64,000 bases of DNA, from positions 8,012,001-8,076,000 of the forward strand of contig NZ_NETK01000001.1 of the NCBI RefSeq assembly GCF_002343915.1, given 5' to 3'. Under the pieces are notes generated by a model. The model was not told the DNA's origin. It did not search any database and saw only the letters and a list, made by a program, of their open reading frames with translations. The stretch comes from Nannocystis exedens (GTDB taxonomy: Bacteria > Myxococcota_A > Polyangia > Nannocystales > Nannocystaceae). Of this stretch, positions 7,846-16,055 are shown in pieces; within the stretch, counting starts at the first letter, position 1; each line of letters opens with the position of its first letter. A program made the translations under genes and the position numbers.

Positions 7846-8679
7846 TCACGGCGACGGCGGTTCGCTGGCCAGGCGTCGCGGCGGCGCTGCGAGTTCGCCG
7901 AGTTCGGACAGCGGGGCCCAACCTTCGAGGCCGCCGGGCAGCCGGACGCGGCCCCAACCGGAGCCGCGCTCGACGAGGCTGAGACGGCTCCCGCCCTGCA
8001 CCGTGAAGACGGTCTTGCGATGGATGCTCGGGCCTTCGCGGACCTCGAGCTTGGCCGGGAGCGCGATGGCTTGCGGCGCGCCGAGTTCGGTGCGCAGCGC
8101 GTAACCATGGAGGCCGCCGATCACCAGGTAGAGCGCCGCAAGGACCGCGGCGAGCCCGGCGAGCGCGCTGCGAGCAGCCTCCCGATAGCGCGACCGGACG
8201 ACCCACACCAGCAGCGCGAGCCAGCCGGCGCTGACGGACAGCCAGCCGAACGCGGGCGAACGGAGGGCCGACAGCGCCGCGTCGCGCCACGTCTCGGGGC
8301 GATCGATCTGCAGGTTGGCGGCGGCGGCGGCGACTTCGGCTCGCTGGCGGACCACGCCGAGGTTGCGTCGCGCGGCCTCGGCGATGTCCACGCTGGCCTC
8401 GGCTTGCGGCTGGAGGGCGCGGCGGAGGTGATAGGTGGCCGGGCCGAGCTGGCCGAGCTGGGCGTACGCGGTGCCGAGGTTGAACGACAGCGCCGCGCTG
8501 CGACCGGGCAGCAGCGCCTCGGCGTCCTCGTAGGCCCGCACGGCGCCCGCGTAGTCGCCGGCGGCGGCGAGGGCGTTGCCGCGCGCGAAGGCGTCGTCGA
8601 CCACGTCGGCGCGGGCAGAGGCGGCCGTGAGCGCGAACAGGGCGAAGATCGAGAGCGCGCGGATTCGCATGCGAGTCAT
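7846..8679 (-). CDS. BatE-like protein: signal peptide, TPR, membrane helices, SH3-like domain
   Basis: 277 residues and the last gene of the Bat operon. It begins with a signal peptide (ALSIFALFALTAASARA), then a TPR unit (AFARGNALAAAGDYAGAVRA and a second repeat), then two hydrophobic segments (AFGWLSVSAGWLALLVWVV, ALAGLAAVLAALYLVIGG). It ends in a bacterial SH3-like domain (KLEVREGPSIHRKTVFTVQG...GWGRVRLPGGLEGW). This architecture matches BatE of the Bacteroides aerotolerance cluster, thought to act at the envelope with MoxR and the VWA proteins. It lies 180 bases downstream of batD. Confidence 0.85.
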   Translation of the reverse strand: MTRMRIRALSIFALFALTAASARADVVDDAFARGNALAAAGDYAGAVRAYEDAEALLPGRSAALSFNLGTAYAQLGQLGPATYHLRRALQPQAEASVDIAEAARRNLGVVRQRAEVAAAAANLQIDRPETWRDAALSALRSPAFGWLSVSAGWLALLVWVVRSRYREAARSALAGLAAVLAALYLVIGGLHGYALRTELGAPQAIALPAKLEVREGPSIHRKTVFTVQGGSRLSLVERGSGWGRVRLPGGLEGWAPLSELGELAAPPRRLASEPPSP

Positions 8680-8859
8680 GAGTTCGGTCGGGCGAGGCCG
8701 GGTCTGGTCGAGCGGTGGGGGCGTGGAGGGGTCCTGGCTTCGGGCGGGCGAGGGGGCCGGGTCAGGAGGACTCAGGCCGGCGGTCCAGCGGGTCCACGCG
8801 GGCGAGGGGGTCCCGAGGGGCCGGGTTATGGCCGGTGGGGACGATCGCCGGCCGGGGGA

Positions 8860-10680
8860 TCACGAGGGAGTCCTGGCCGACGAGCCCGGCTTCAGGGCCG
8901 TCGGGCTGGCCAGGAGCTCGCGTGCGGTTCGGAGGGCGGCCTCCCGCTCGCTGGCAGATTCGCCGCGGGCGCCGAAGCGGGCGGCGTCGCAGCGGTCGAG
9001 CAGGTCGCGCAGGCGGTCGCAGTCGGCGGAGGAGACGCCCTTGCGCGCGAGCAGGGCCAGCAGGGTGTGGCGGGGCAAGCCCTCGCCTTCGGGGCCGGCG
9101 CGTTCGACCGCGGCGGCCTGCAGCAACTGGGCGAGGGCGGGGTAGAAGCCCTCGCCGGACGCGAGGCCGCGTTCGGCCTGGGCCAGCAACTCGCGCTGTT
9201 TGGCGGCCCGGGCTGCAGCGACGCGGCTGGACTCGTCGGGGCCGAAGCGGCGCCACAGCGCGGTCGCGGCTGTCCCGAGAGCCAGGAGCACCGGCGCCCC
9301 GGCCATGCCCCAGCCCCAGCGCGAGGGGGTCAGCCACGAGGGCGAGGGCGTCGCGCGAGGGAGCGTGGCCGGCTCGACGATCGGGGCCAGGATGCCCTCT
9401 TCTTCGGCGGCGGTCGGCGGGGGTGGAGCGTCGGTCGTCGGCGTCGGCGCGGCGTTGGGGTCGCCGGCGACGGTGAGCTCGATCGGGGCGCTGGTGGCCG
9501 TCTGGTAGCTCGCAGTGGCGGGGTCGAAGTAGTGGAAGGTGTGCGGGGGGACGGTCAGCTGGCCGCCGCGCTCGGGGATGACGAGGAACGCGTAACGGCG
9601 CTCGCCGCCGAGCTGGGCGCCGGTCGTCACGTCGGTCTCGATCTTGGGCTCGTAGCGGCGCAGGCCGGGCATCTCGGGCCACGACCCGGGATCAATGACG
9701 CGGATGTTGCCGGTGCCCTGGATGGCGATGGTGAGCGTGAACGGCTCGCCGACCTTGATGTTGGTGCGGTCGGCCTGGGCGCGGATGGAGTAGACGCCGA
9801 CGTTGTTGGGCGAGAAGCCGGCCGGGGCGCCGGCGGGCAACGGCTTGACCTCGACGGTGACGGGGCGGCCGGTGATCCGGCGGCGCATGCCGATGCCGAC
9901 TTCGGCGGGCGAGAGGGTGAGGGTGCCGGCGCGCTGGGGGAACAGGGCGCGGCGGAGGCCGGGGTGGACGCGGTAGGCGGTGTTGCCGACGACCGCCTGG
10001 CGCATCTGACCCTGGGGCAGCTCCTCGCTCCAGAAGTCCTGGAAGCCCGGGAGCTGACGCAGCTGGATCTGCAGGAACGGCAGGCGCTCGTAGATCTCGA
10101 GGGTGTAGGTGAGCTGTTCGCCGACGAAGACCGTCGGCTTGTCGAGGCGGGTCCACAGGAAGATGTCGCCCTGCGGCTCGGTCGGGCCGTCGGCGGCCGC
10201 GGGGATCGGCTCGGTCGGCGCGGCCTGCCCGGTGACCTCGACCGCGGGGATCCGCGGAGGCGTCACCTTCGTCTTGCCCTCCATGATGTGGACCGGCAGC
10301 TCGAAGCGGCCGGGCTTGCTGGCGACGAGGGTGTAGACGCTGGTCAGCGTGGTCCGGGTGGTCATGGTCGACCCGCGGCCGGTGCCGAAGCTGAACGAGC
10401 TGCTGGTGCTGCGGTAGGTGGCCGGCATGCCCACGACCTGCAGGCCGAGAGCGGCCAGGTCGGGCAACACCGGCTCCGGGACTTCAGAGCCGCGTTCTCC
10501 CTCGCTGTCGACCTGGACGGTGAGCTCGAACGCCTCGCCGACTTCGACCCGGTCGCGATCGATCTCCGCGACGACGCGCGACTTGGTGTCTGCATGAGCT
10601 GTCCTCGGGGACAGGCAGAGGCCGAGGCCGGCGGCGCCGGCGAGCTGCAGGAGACGGCGGCGAGGCAGGGCGCGACGCAT
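8860..10680 (-). CDS. batD: BatD-family membrane protein
   Basis: 606 residues. The start ATG 10680 gives a twin-arginine-like signal (RRRLLQLAGAAGLGLCL) and AHA cleavage site. The extracytoplasmic part has repeated Ig-like beta domains typical of BatD (DRDRVEVGEAFELTVQV; GDIFLWTRLDKPTVFVGEQL; VGVYSIRAQADRTNIKVGEP). It is followed by a membrane helix (GMAGAPVLLALGTAATALW) and a cytoplasmic helical tail. BatD is the large periplasmic partner in MoxR/VWA systems; its biochemical role is unclear. A phased-repeat hairpin (CTGTCC-TCGG-GGACAG, 10598-10613) lies in the signal-peptide region. Confidence 0.88.
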   Translation of the reverse strand: MRRALPRRRLLQLAGAAGLGLCLSPRTAHADTKSRVVAEIDRDRVEVGEAFELTVQVDSEGERGSEVPEPVLPDLAALGLQVVGMPATYRSTSSSFSFGTGRGSTMTTRTTLTSVYTLVASKPGRFELPVHIMEGKTKVTPPRIPAVEVTGQAAPTEPIPAAADGPTEPQGDIFLWTRLDKPTVFVGEQLTYTLEIYERLPFLQIQLRQLPGFQDFWSEELPQGQMRQAVVGNTAYRVHPGLRRALFPQRAGTLTLSPAEVGIGMRRRITGRPVTVEVKPLPAGAPAGFSPNNVGVYSIRAQADRTNIKVGEPFTLTIAIQGTGNIRVIDPGSWPEMPGLRRYEPKIETDVTTGAQLGGERRYAFLVIPERGGQLTVPPHTFHYFDPATASYQTATSAPIELTVAGDPNAAPTPTTDAPPPPTAAEEEGILAPIVEPATLPRATPSPSWLTPSRWGWGMAGAPVLLALGTAATALWRRFGPDESSRVAAARAAKQRELLAQAERGLASGEGFYPALAQLLQAAAVERAGPEGEGLPRHTLLALLARKGVSSADCDRLRDLLDRCDAARFGARGESASEREAALRTARELLASPTALKPGSSARTPS

Positions 10681-11003
10681 GTCTGGCCCGAAGGACAGAT
10701 GGCTCGCGGCTGGCTCCGGGGACGGTCCGCCCGAGTCGTAGGTTCGGACCGGTGCGCAGGGCAGGAAGGAGGCCGTGGCTGGCTTTGGGGACAGGCGAGC
10801 GAAAGACCCCGCAGAAGGCATCGCGGACGCGAGCGCAGGGCAGGAAGACGCTGGCCGTGAGGCAGGGGGAGCGAGCGGTGTGGAAGATGACTCCGGGGAC
10901 AGATGCGCGGGAGAGCCGCGCCGGGGGGCCGTGAGCGGCTCGTCGGCAGATTCTGGCCGCGGGGACAGCCGATCGGGGCGAGCGGGTCGGTGGGGTGCCA
11001 CGG
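10681..11003. other. batC-batD intergenic stretch with degenerate GGGGACAG repeats
   Basis: 323 bases within an otherwise tight operon. It contains several imperfect copies of a CCGGGGACAG-like word (around 10714, 10788, 10892 and 10960), probably decayed members of the CAGG/CATG repeat family, but not in clean 14-base phase. No protein was recognised. Confidence 0.45.
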
Positions 11004-11798
11004 TCACCAGTCCTTCTCGACCCGGATCTGTCGCGCCGGACGATCGAGCTGGAAGTTGTCTTCCGCGTCGAGCTGTTCGAGCGCCTTGTCGAGGTCGGCC
11101 TTGTCGAGCTGGGGCTGGGGCTGCGGCTGTTCGCCCTTGTCTTGCTTCTGCTCGTCCTGCTTCTGCTCGTCCTGCTTCTGCTCGTCTTGCTTCTGCTCGT
11201 CCTGCTTCTGCTCGTCCTGCTTCTGCTCGTCCTGCTTCTGCTCGTCCTGCTTCTGCTCGTCCTGCTTCTGCTCGTCCTGCTTCTGTTCGTCCTGCTTCTG
11301 TTCGTCCTTGTTCTCCTGGTCCTTCTTCTCTTCCTCTTGTTTTTTCTTCTCCTCTTCCTCTTTCTGCTTCTTTTTCAGCAGGGCGAGCTCGAGGTTCCAC
11401 TTGGCGTTGGCGTGATCGGGCTTGGCCTTCAGGCACTTGATGTAGTGCTCGATGGCGGGGTCGAAGGCCTCGGCGTCGAGGTCGAGGTTGCCGAGCTCGT
11501 ATTCCGAGCTGGCGTGGACGTCGGGGTGGGTGGACTCGGTGCCGCGCTCGAACGCCTTGCGAGCCTCGTCCTTGTCGCCCTTGGCGATCAGCGCCAGGCC
11601 CCGGTTGTAGAAGATCTCGGGGCGCTCACCGAGTTCAGCCTCGGCGGCGGCGTAGGCCGCCAGGGCAGCCTCGTGATCGCCGCTGTTATAGGCGGCGATG
11701 CCGGCCTCGACGTCGCTGTTCTTGCCGGCGAGCGCCTCGGCGAGCCAACCGGCAGCGAGCACGGCGGCGAGCAGCTTGCTGGTCGATACGAGCGGCAC
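11004..11798 (-). CDS. batC: BatC-like TPR protein with DEQKQ repeat region
   Basis: 264 residues from GTG 11798 (ribosome-binding GAAAGGA about 10 bases upstream). A signal or anchor segment (KLLAAVLAAGWLAEALA) is followed by about three TPR units (VEAGIAAYNSGDHEAALAAY; PEIFYNRGLALIAKGDKDEA; PAIEHYIKCLKAKPDHANAK). Next comes a Lys/Glu-rich coil, about 11 tandem DEQKQ pentapeptides, and a short C-terminal segment (FQLDRPARQIRVEKDW) that is conserved at the end of BatC proteins. It probably scaffolds the MoxR/VWA complex in the periplasm. The region just upstream is a tandem array copying this gene's start. Confidence 0.88.
   Translation of the reverse strand: MPLVSTSKLLAAVLAAGWLAEALAGKNSDVEAGIAAYNSGDHEAALAAYAAAEAELGERPEIFYNRGLALIAKGDKDEARKAFERGTESTHPDVHASSEYELGNLDLDAEAFDPAIEHYIKCLKAKPDHANAKWNLELALLKKKQKEEEEKKKQEEEKKDQENKDEQKQDEQKQDEQKQDEQKQDEQKQDEQKQDEQKQDEQKQDEQKQDEQKQDEQKQDKGEQPQPQPQLDKADLDKALEQLDAEDNFQLDRPARQIRVEKDW
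11141..11310 (-). repeat. 15-bp microsatellite encoding DEQKQ repeats in batC
   Basis: About 11 nearly identical 15-base units (plus-strand word CTTCTGCTCGTCCTG) encode tandem DEQKQ. Third-position changes (CTTG for CCTG, TTCG for CTCG) are few, so the array looks young or actively homogenised. The unit length keeps the reading frame. Confidence 0.9.
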
Positions 11799-12290
11799 GG
11801 GTCAGCGTCCTTTCTCGCGCGGCGGGGCGGCGGGGAGCTGCTTACGGGTCGATGCGAGCGGCACGGGTCAGCGTCCTTTCTCGCGCGGCGGGGCGGCGGG
11901 GAGCTGCTTGCGGGTCGATGCGAGCGGCCCAAAATCAGCGTCCTGTTCGCGCGGCGGCATGACGAGCAGCTTGCGGGTCGATACGAGCGGCACGGGTCAG
12001 CGTCCTTTCTCGCGCGGCGGGGCGGCGGGGAGCTGCTTGCGGGTCGATGCGAGCGGCCCAAAATCAGCGTCCTGTTCGCGCAGCGGCATGACGAGCAGCT
12101 TGCGGGTCGATACGAGCGGCACGGGTCAGCGTCCTTTCTCGCGCGGCGGGGCGGCGGGGAGCTGCTTGCGGGTCGATGGGAGCGACCCAAGGTCAGCGTC
12201 CTGTTCGCGCGGCGGCATGACGAGCAGCTTGCGGGTCGATACGAGCGGCACGGGTCAGCGTCCTTTCTCGCGCGGCGGGGCGGCGGGCGG
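11790..12290 (-). repeat. 66/63-bp tandem array duplicating the batC translation start (leader mini-ORFs)
   Basis: Units in plus-strand order are A 11790-11855, A 11856-11921, B 11922-11984, A 11985-12050, B 12051-12113, A 12114-12179, B 12180-12242 and a partial A to about 12290. A is 66 bp and B is 63 bp. Read on the minus strand, each A ends with AGAAAGGACGCTGACCCGTG, the exact batC ribosome-binding and start region. An A/B pair is 129 bases (43 codons), so the array encodes three 41-residue ORFs (12251-12126, 12122-11997, 11993-11868) and one of 20 residues (11864-11802). Each ends TGA CCC and is followed directly by the next GTG, the last being batC. The peptides start MPLVSTRKLLV and end PREKGR. 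Whether they are made is unknown. Confidence 0.85.
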
Positions 12291-12320
12291 CGACTGGTGG
12301 AAGGACGGGTGTGGCATCGA

Positions 12321-13487
12321 TCAGGGCCCTTTCTTGCGCTCGGGCAGCGCGAGCGAGAGCGCGAGGAGGAGCAGGGCGGGGATGATGAGGAAGGCGTAGC
12401 CCTCCTCGCGGTGGGCGGTGACGGTGTCTTCGCGCTGGCCCTTGGAGAGGTCGCGGATCCACTCGGCCACCTTGTCGAGGCCGAACTTGTCGGGCTCGAC
12501 GAGGACGTAGTCGCCGCCCGTGGTCTTGGCGATGTCCTTGAGGGTGGCCTCGTCGACGCGGGTCATGAGGTAGTTGCCCTGCTCGTCGGTGACGAAGCCG
12601 TCGGGGTTGCCCTCGGCGTCGAACTTCTGGATCGGCTCGCCGGACTTCGAGCCGATGCCGACGGCGTAGATCCGCACGCCCAGCTTGGCGGCCTCGGCGG
12701 CGACCTCGAGCGGGCGCGAGACGGTGTCCTCGCCGTCGGTCAGCAGGATGACGATCTGGTCGGACTCCGAGGGCGGGATGTCCTCCGCCTTGCCGTCCTT
12801 GGTCGGGAACGACTTGGTGGGCCCGCCTTCGAGGCCGGCCGCGGCGGCGCGGCGGGCGTCGATGAGGAAGGTGAGCGCCAGCTTGAGCGCCTTGCCGATC
12901 GCGGTGCCGCCCGGGTTCTCGGTGCGCGGGTCGGCCTTGTCGAGGTAGAGCTTGAGGACGCGGGCGTCGCGGCTGACCGGCAGGCCGCGCGCGGCCCCGG
13001 CGAACACGACCAGGCCGACGCGGTCGCCGCGGCGGTCGGCCTCGTCGAGGAAGCGCTGCAGCTCGGCCGCGAGCCGCTCGCTGCGCGACGGGTAGACGTC
13101 GCGGGCGAGCATCGACTTGCTGTAGTCGACGGCGAGCACGATGTCGAGGCCGGTCGCCGGGACGATGGTGGTCTCGCCGCCGTACTGCACGCGCAGCAGG
13201 CCGGCGCAGAGGAGCAGGACCGAGAGCACGGAGACGACGGCGGCGACGACCCGGCTGGCGTGGTTGACGCTGCCGACCAGGCGCTCGACGAGCACGGGGC
13301 TGCCGAGGCTGGCGAGGCCGCGTCGACGCTGGCGCGCCGCCCAGACGTAAGCGGCGGCCGCCAGCGGCACGAGGACGAGCAGCCACAGCAGGTCCTCGCG
13401 GGCGATGACGACCTCTTCGAAGAGGGTCAGGACGTCCTTCGTCTCGGCGTCCTGGGCGAGGTCGCGGACGACTTCGGCGGGGCTCAT
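12321..13487 (-). CDS. batB: BatB-like von Willebrand factor A membrane protein
   Basis: 388 residues. ATG 13487 is preferred over the GTG two codons upstream because GGAGG lies 5 bases before it. It has an N-terminal membrane helix (LLWLLVLVPLAAAAYVWAA) and a second one (VVAAVVSVLSVLLLCAGLL). A VWA domain follows with a complete MIDAS metal site: DYSKS (DxSxS), the Thr of GGTAIG, and the Asp of LLTDGED. A C-terminal helix (AFLIIPALLLLALSLAL) closes the protein. With two N-terminal helices and one C-terminal helix, the VWA domain should face the periplasm. It is a member of the MoxR/Bat operon, paralogous to the VWA protein at 13741. Confidence 0.9.
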   Translation of the reverse strand: MSPAEVVRDLAQDAETKDVLTLFEEVVIAREDLLWLLVLVPLAAAAYVWAARQRRRGLASLGSPVLVERLVGSVNHASRVVAAVVSVLSVLLLCAGLLRVQYGGETTIVPATGLDIVLAVDYSKSMLARDVYPSRSERLAAELQRFLDEADRRGDRVGLVVFAGAARGLPVSRDARVLKLYLDKADPRTENPGGTAIGKALKLALTFLIDARRAAAAGLEGGPTKSFPTKDGKAEDIPPSESDQIVILLTDGEDTVSRPLEVAAEAAKLGVRIYAVGIGSKSGEPIQKFDAEGNPDGFVTDEQGNYLMTRVDEATLKDIAKTTGGDYVLVEPDKFGLDKVAEWIRDLSKGQREDTVTAHREEGYAFLIIPALLLLALSLALPERKKGP

Positions 13488-13533
13488 GCGCACCTCCGCG
13501 GGGACGAGGCGAGGGCGGCGCGGCGCGCGAGAG

Positions 13534-13728
13534 GATGTTTAAAGGGGCATGTCCGAACAGACATGGTCGAACGGGCATGTCGACGACCGGTTGCCGAGCG
13601 CATGAGGCGTCGTGTGGCGGCGGCGAGCGCCGCCACGGGCGAGCGCGTCAGCGACCGCCCTGCGGGCGCGGCGGCGGCAGGGGATGGCCGAACAGACATG
13701 GTCGATCGGGCATGTCCGTGAGGACAAG
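13534..13728. repeat. Two 14-bp phased arrays between the VWA genes
   Basis: Cores GATG 13534, CATG 13548, CATG 13562, CATG 13576, then GATG 13683, CATG 13697, CATG 13711, CAAG 13725, all 14 apart within each array. They occupy the 253-base gap between batA and batB, which is otherwise empty. Confidence 0.85.
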
Positions 13729-13740
13729 CGGCGCCGGGGC

Positions 13741-14796
13741 TCATGGGAACCTCCGCAGGCGGGTCGAGCGGAGCACGATGTCGAGCATGAGGAGCAGCAG
13801 GGCCGGCCATAAGACCAGGTGGAACAGCTGGGCGCGGATGTGTTCGCCGAGGATCGTCGAGCGGTCGAGCTTGTTGAGCAGGTCCTGGAAGGTGGTGACG
13901 AGGGCCTGCTGGTCGACGGCGGTGTAGGCGTAGCCGCCGGTGGTGCTGGCGATCCGCTCGAGCCGGCCGGGGTCGATGGAGGCGGCCTGGCGACCGATCA
14001 GGATGGTGTAGACGTGGACGCCGCGGTCGGCGGCCTCGCGCGCCATCGAGTCGGGGTCGACGCCCTCGGCGTTGTGGACGCCGTCGGTGAGGAGGACGAC
14101 GACCTTGCTGTCGGCGTCGGACTCCTTGAGGCGATTCAGCGCCTGGCCGAGGCCGGCGCCGATCGCCGTCTTGCTGCCGTCGATGCTGCCGAGCTGGAGG
14201 CGGCGCACGAGCTGGCGCAGCACGCCGTGGTCGACCGTCAGCGGCGAGACGGTGGTGGCGGTGGCGCCGAAGGCGACCATGCCGACGCGGTCGTGGCGGC
14301 GGCGGGCGATGAAGCTGTCGATGACGTCCTTGGCCGCCTCGAGCCGGTTCGGGTAGAGGTCGTCGGCCTCCATCGAGTCGGACAGGTCGAGCGCGACGAC
14401 GATGTCGATGCCCTTGTGCTCGACGCGGTCGGTGGTGCGGCTCGACTCGGGGCGCGCCAGCGCGAGCGCCAGCAGGATCGCGGCGGCCAGGCGGAGGCCG
14501 TCGGGCAGGTGAGCCAGGCGCGCGGCCAGGCCGGGGCCGAGGCGGCGGGCCGAGGTCGCGCGCGAGAACTTGAGGGTGGCCGGGCGCGGCGAGACGACGC
14601 CGCGGATCACCACCGCCAGCAGCGGGACCAACGCCGCCAGCAGCCACCACGGGGAGGCGATGACGACGTGGCGCAGGTCGGCCCCGAGGTAGGCGACAAG
14701 GCCCAGCAGCGACAGGGCGACGGCGAGCCCGGCGAAGCCGAGGATCGGCAGGAGGTTGTGCAGCACGGCGACGAGCCGCTTGGCGGAGGCGCTCAC
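13741..14796 (-). CDS. batA: BatA-like von Willebrand factor A membrane protein
   Basis: 351 residues from GTG 14796, with GGAGGAGG four bases upstream. The start overlaps the stop of the preceding gene as GTGA. N-terminal helices (LLPILGFAGLAVALSLLGLV; WWLLAALVPLLAVVI; LAAAILLALALARP) precede a VWA domain with MIDAS residues DLSDS, the Thr of SKTAIGAG and the Asp of LLTDGVH. A C-terminal helix (LFHLVLWPALLLLMLDIVL) follows. It pairs with BatB and probably forms the membrane partner of MoxR and DUF58. The spacing and overlap show it is co-transcribed with the upstream genes. Confidence 0.9.
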   Translation of the reverse strand: MSASAKRLVAVLHNLLPILGFAGLAVALSLLGLVAYLGADLRHVVIASPWWLLAALVPLLAVVIRGVVSPRPATLKFSRATSARRLGPGLAARLAHLPDGLRLAAAILLALALARPESSRTTDRVEHKGIDIVVALDLSDSMEADDLYPNRLEAAKDVIDSFIARRRHDRVGMVAFGATATTVSPLTVDHGVLRQLVRRLQLGSIDGSKTAIGAGLGQALNRLKESDADSKVVVLLTDGVHNAEGVDPDSMAREAADRGVHVYTILIGRQAASIDPGRLERIASTTGGYAYTAVDQQALVTTFQDLLNKLDRSTILGEHIRAQLFHLVLWPALLLLMLDIVLRSTRLRRFP

Positions 14797-16055
14797 GCGT
14801 CCTCCTCCTTGTACTTGGGCACCGGCTCGGTCGGGATGTCGGACTCCGGCACCGGCTTGGGAGCTGCTGGCGAGGACATGTCCTTCACAGCCTGTTCTTT
14901 GGGCCCTGTCTCGGCGGGCCTGTCTTTCGAGGCATGGTCTTTGGGACCGGTCGTGGCGACCGGGGTGGTCGCCACGACCATGCCGCGGGCCTGCTCGACC
15001 GCGGCGGCGGCCTCGCTCGGCGGCGGGGCGAAGCGGGCGAACTTGACGAGGTCGCACTGCTGCAGGAAGCGGATCACCTCGGTCGGCTTGAGCGGGGCGA
15101 TCGCGGCCTCGGAGCGGAGCAGGGCGGCCCGCAGCTCGTCGGTGGTGCGCTCGAGCGCGTCGATGCCGAAGCGGCCCTCGAGGTAGCCCTTGAGGATCTC
15201 GGTCAGCATGAGGTAGTGCAGCTGGAACTCGCCGCGGCCGGCGTAGTCGGCCTCCTTGAGGCGATCGAGCGCGCGTAGGGCCACGCGGTCGGCCGGCTCG
15301 GGCGGCGGCAAAACGACCGGGCGCGGCCGCCGACGCCAGCGCAGCCACAGCAGCGCCGACACGAAGCCGGCCACCAGCGCGCCGGCCGTGAAGTAGATCG
15401 CGGTCTCGGCGGTGTTGTTGGGGTAAGAGAGCGAGATCGGCGGATCCTCGCCCTGGCGCTTGGGCTCGGCCTCGTTGGCCAGCAGCGCGGTGACGGTGAA
15501 GCTGTGCGAGGGGACCTGGGCGGTCTGCACCGCGCCGTCGGGGGCGACGTAGGTGATCGGGAAGCTCGGGGTCCTGGCCTCGCCGATGTTGAAGTGCTGG
15601 ATCGTGAAGGTGAAGACCTTGCGCAGGCCCTGGCCGGTGCTCTCGGGCTCGCTCTCCTCGACCGACACGAGGTGCAGCGGGTCGAGCTTGAGCCCGAGCG
15701 GGACGTTGACCGCGTAGCCGGTCGGGTAGGCGACGGTGACCTCGAGCTTGAGCAGGTCGCCGATCTGCGACGGGTCGGGGGTGACCCGCGCGCTGATCGC
15801 CACCGGGCTGTCGGTGGCTGGCGCAGAGGATATGTCCTCGGAGGCAGGTTCGTCGACGGGGGCGGCGGCCGGGGCGACGCCCGGCGCGGGCGGCGTCGCG
15901 GGCGCCGGCGGCGGCGCGGGGACGGGGGCGGACGGGTCCGCAGGGGCGCGCGTGGGCGCGGGCGCGGACGGGTCCGCGGGGGCGCGCGTGGGCTCGGGCG
16001 CGGCGGCCGGGGCGAGCAGGGCGGCGAGCAGTAGACCGTGTACGAGGGACGTCAC
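14793..16055 (-). CDS. DUF4381-like membrane protein of the MoxR operon
   Basis: 420 residues from GTG 16055, overlapping the DUF58 stop as GTGA. It has a signal peptide, then a Pro/Ala-rich spacer with two copies of TRAPADPSAP, an extracytoplasmic beta domain (residues about 85-210) and one membrane helix (AIYFTAGALVAGFVSALLWL). A cytoplasmic helical domain (EFQLHYLMLTEILKGYLEGR) follows, as in the DUF4381 proteins found between DUF58 and the VWA genes. The C-terminal tail of about 35 residues (GPKDHASKDRPAETGPKEQA) is encoded by a six-unit period-14 repeat and an 11-bp inverted repeat, so the tail appears to be repeat-made. The family call is moderate. Confidence 0.72.
   Translation of the reverse strand: MTSLVHGLLLAALLAPAAAPEPTRAPADPSAPAPTRAPADPSAPVPAPPPAPATPPAPGVAPAAAPVDEPASEDISSAPATDSPVAISARVTPDPSQIGDLLKLEVTVAYPTGYAVNVPLGLKLDPLHLVSVEESEPESTGQGLRKVFTFTIQHFNIGEARTPSFPITYVAPDGAVQTAQVPSHSFTVTALLANEAEPKRQGEDPPISLSYPNNTAETAIYFTAGALVAGFVSALLWLRWRRRPRPVVLPPPEPADRVALRALDRLKEADYAGRGEFQLHYLMLTEILKGYLEGRFGIDALERTTDELRAALLRSEAAIAPLKPTEVIRFLQQCDLVKFARFAPPPSEAAAAVEQARGMVVATTPVATTGPKDHASKDRPAETGPKEQAVKDMSSPAAPKPVPESDIPTEPVPKYKEEDA
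14877..14977. repeat. Six-unit 14-bp phased array and inverted repeat inside a coding region
   Basis: Cores CATG 14877, CCTG 14891, CCTG 14905, CCTG 14919, CATG 14933 and CCGG 14947 are exactly 14 apart. They are followed by a perfect 11-bp inverted repeat TCGTGGCGACC (14951-14961), loop GGGGT, GGTCGCCACGA (14967-14977). The unit is not a multiple of three, so the encoded peptide is not itself repetitive. Confidence 0.88.

Noticed and set aside
11588..12399. Repeat proteins on both strands of the batC leader array
   Set aside because: The 200-233 codon frames are shadows of the tandem DNA repeat; only the minus-strand frame with the batC ribosome-binding site has start signals.
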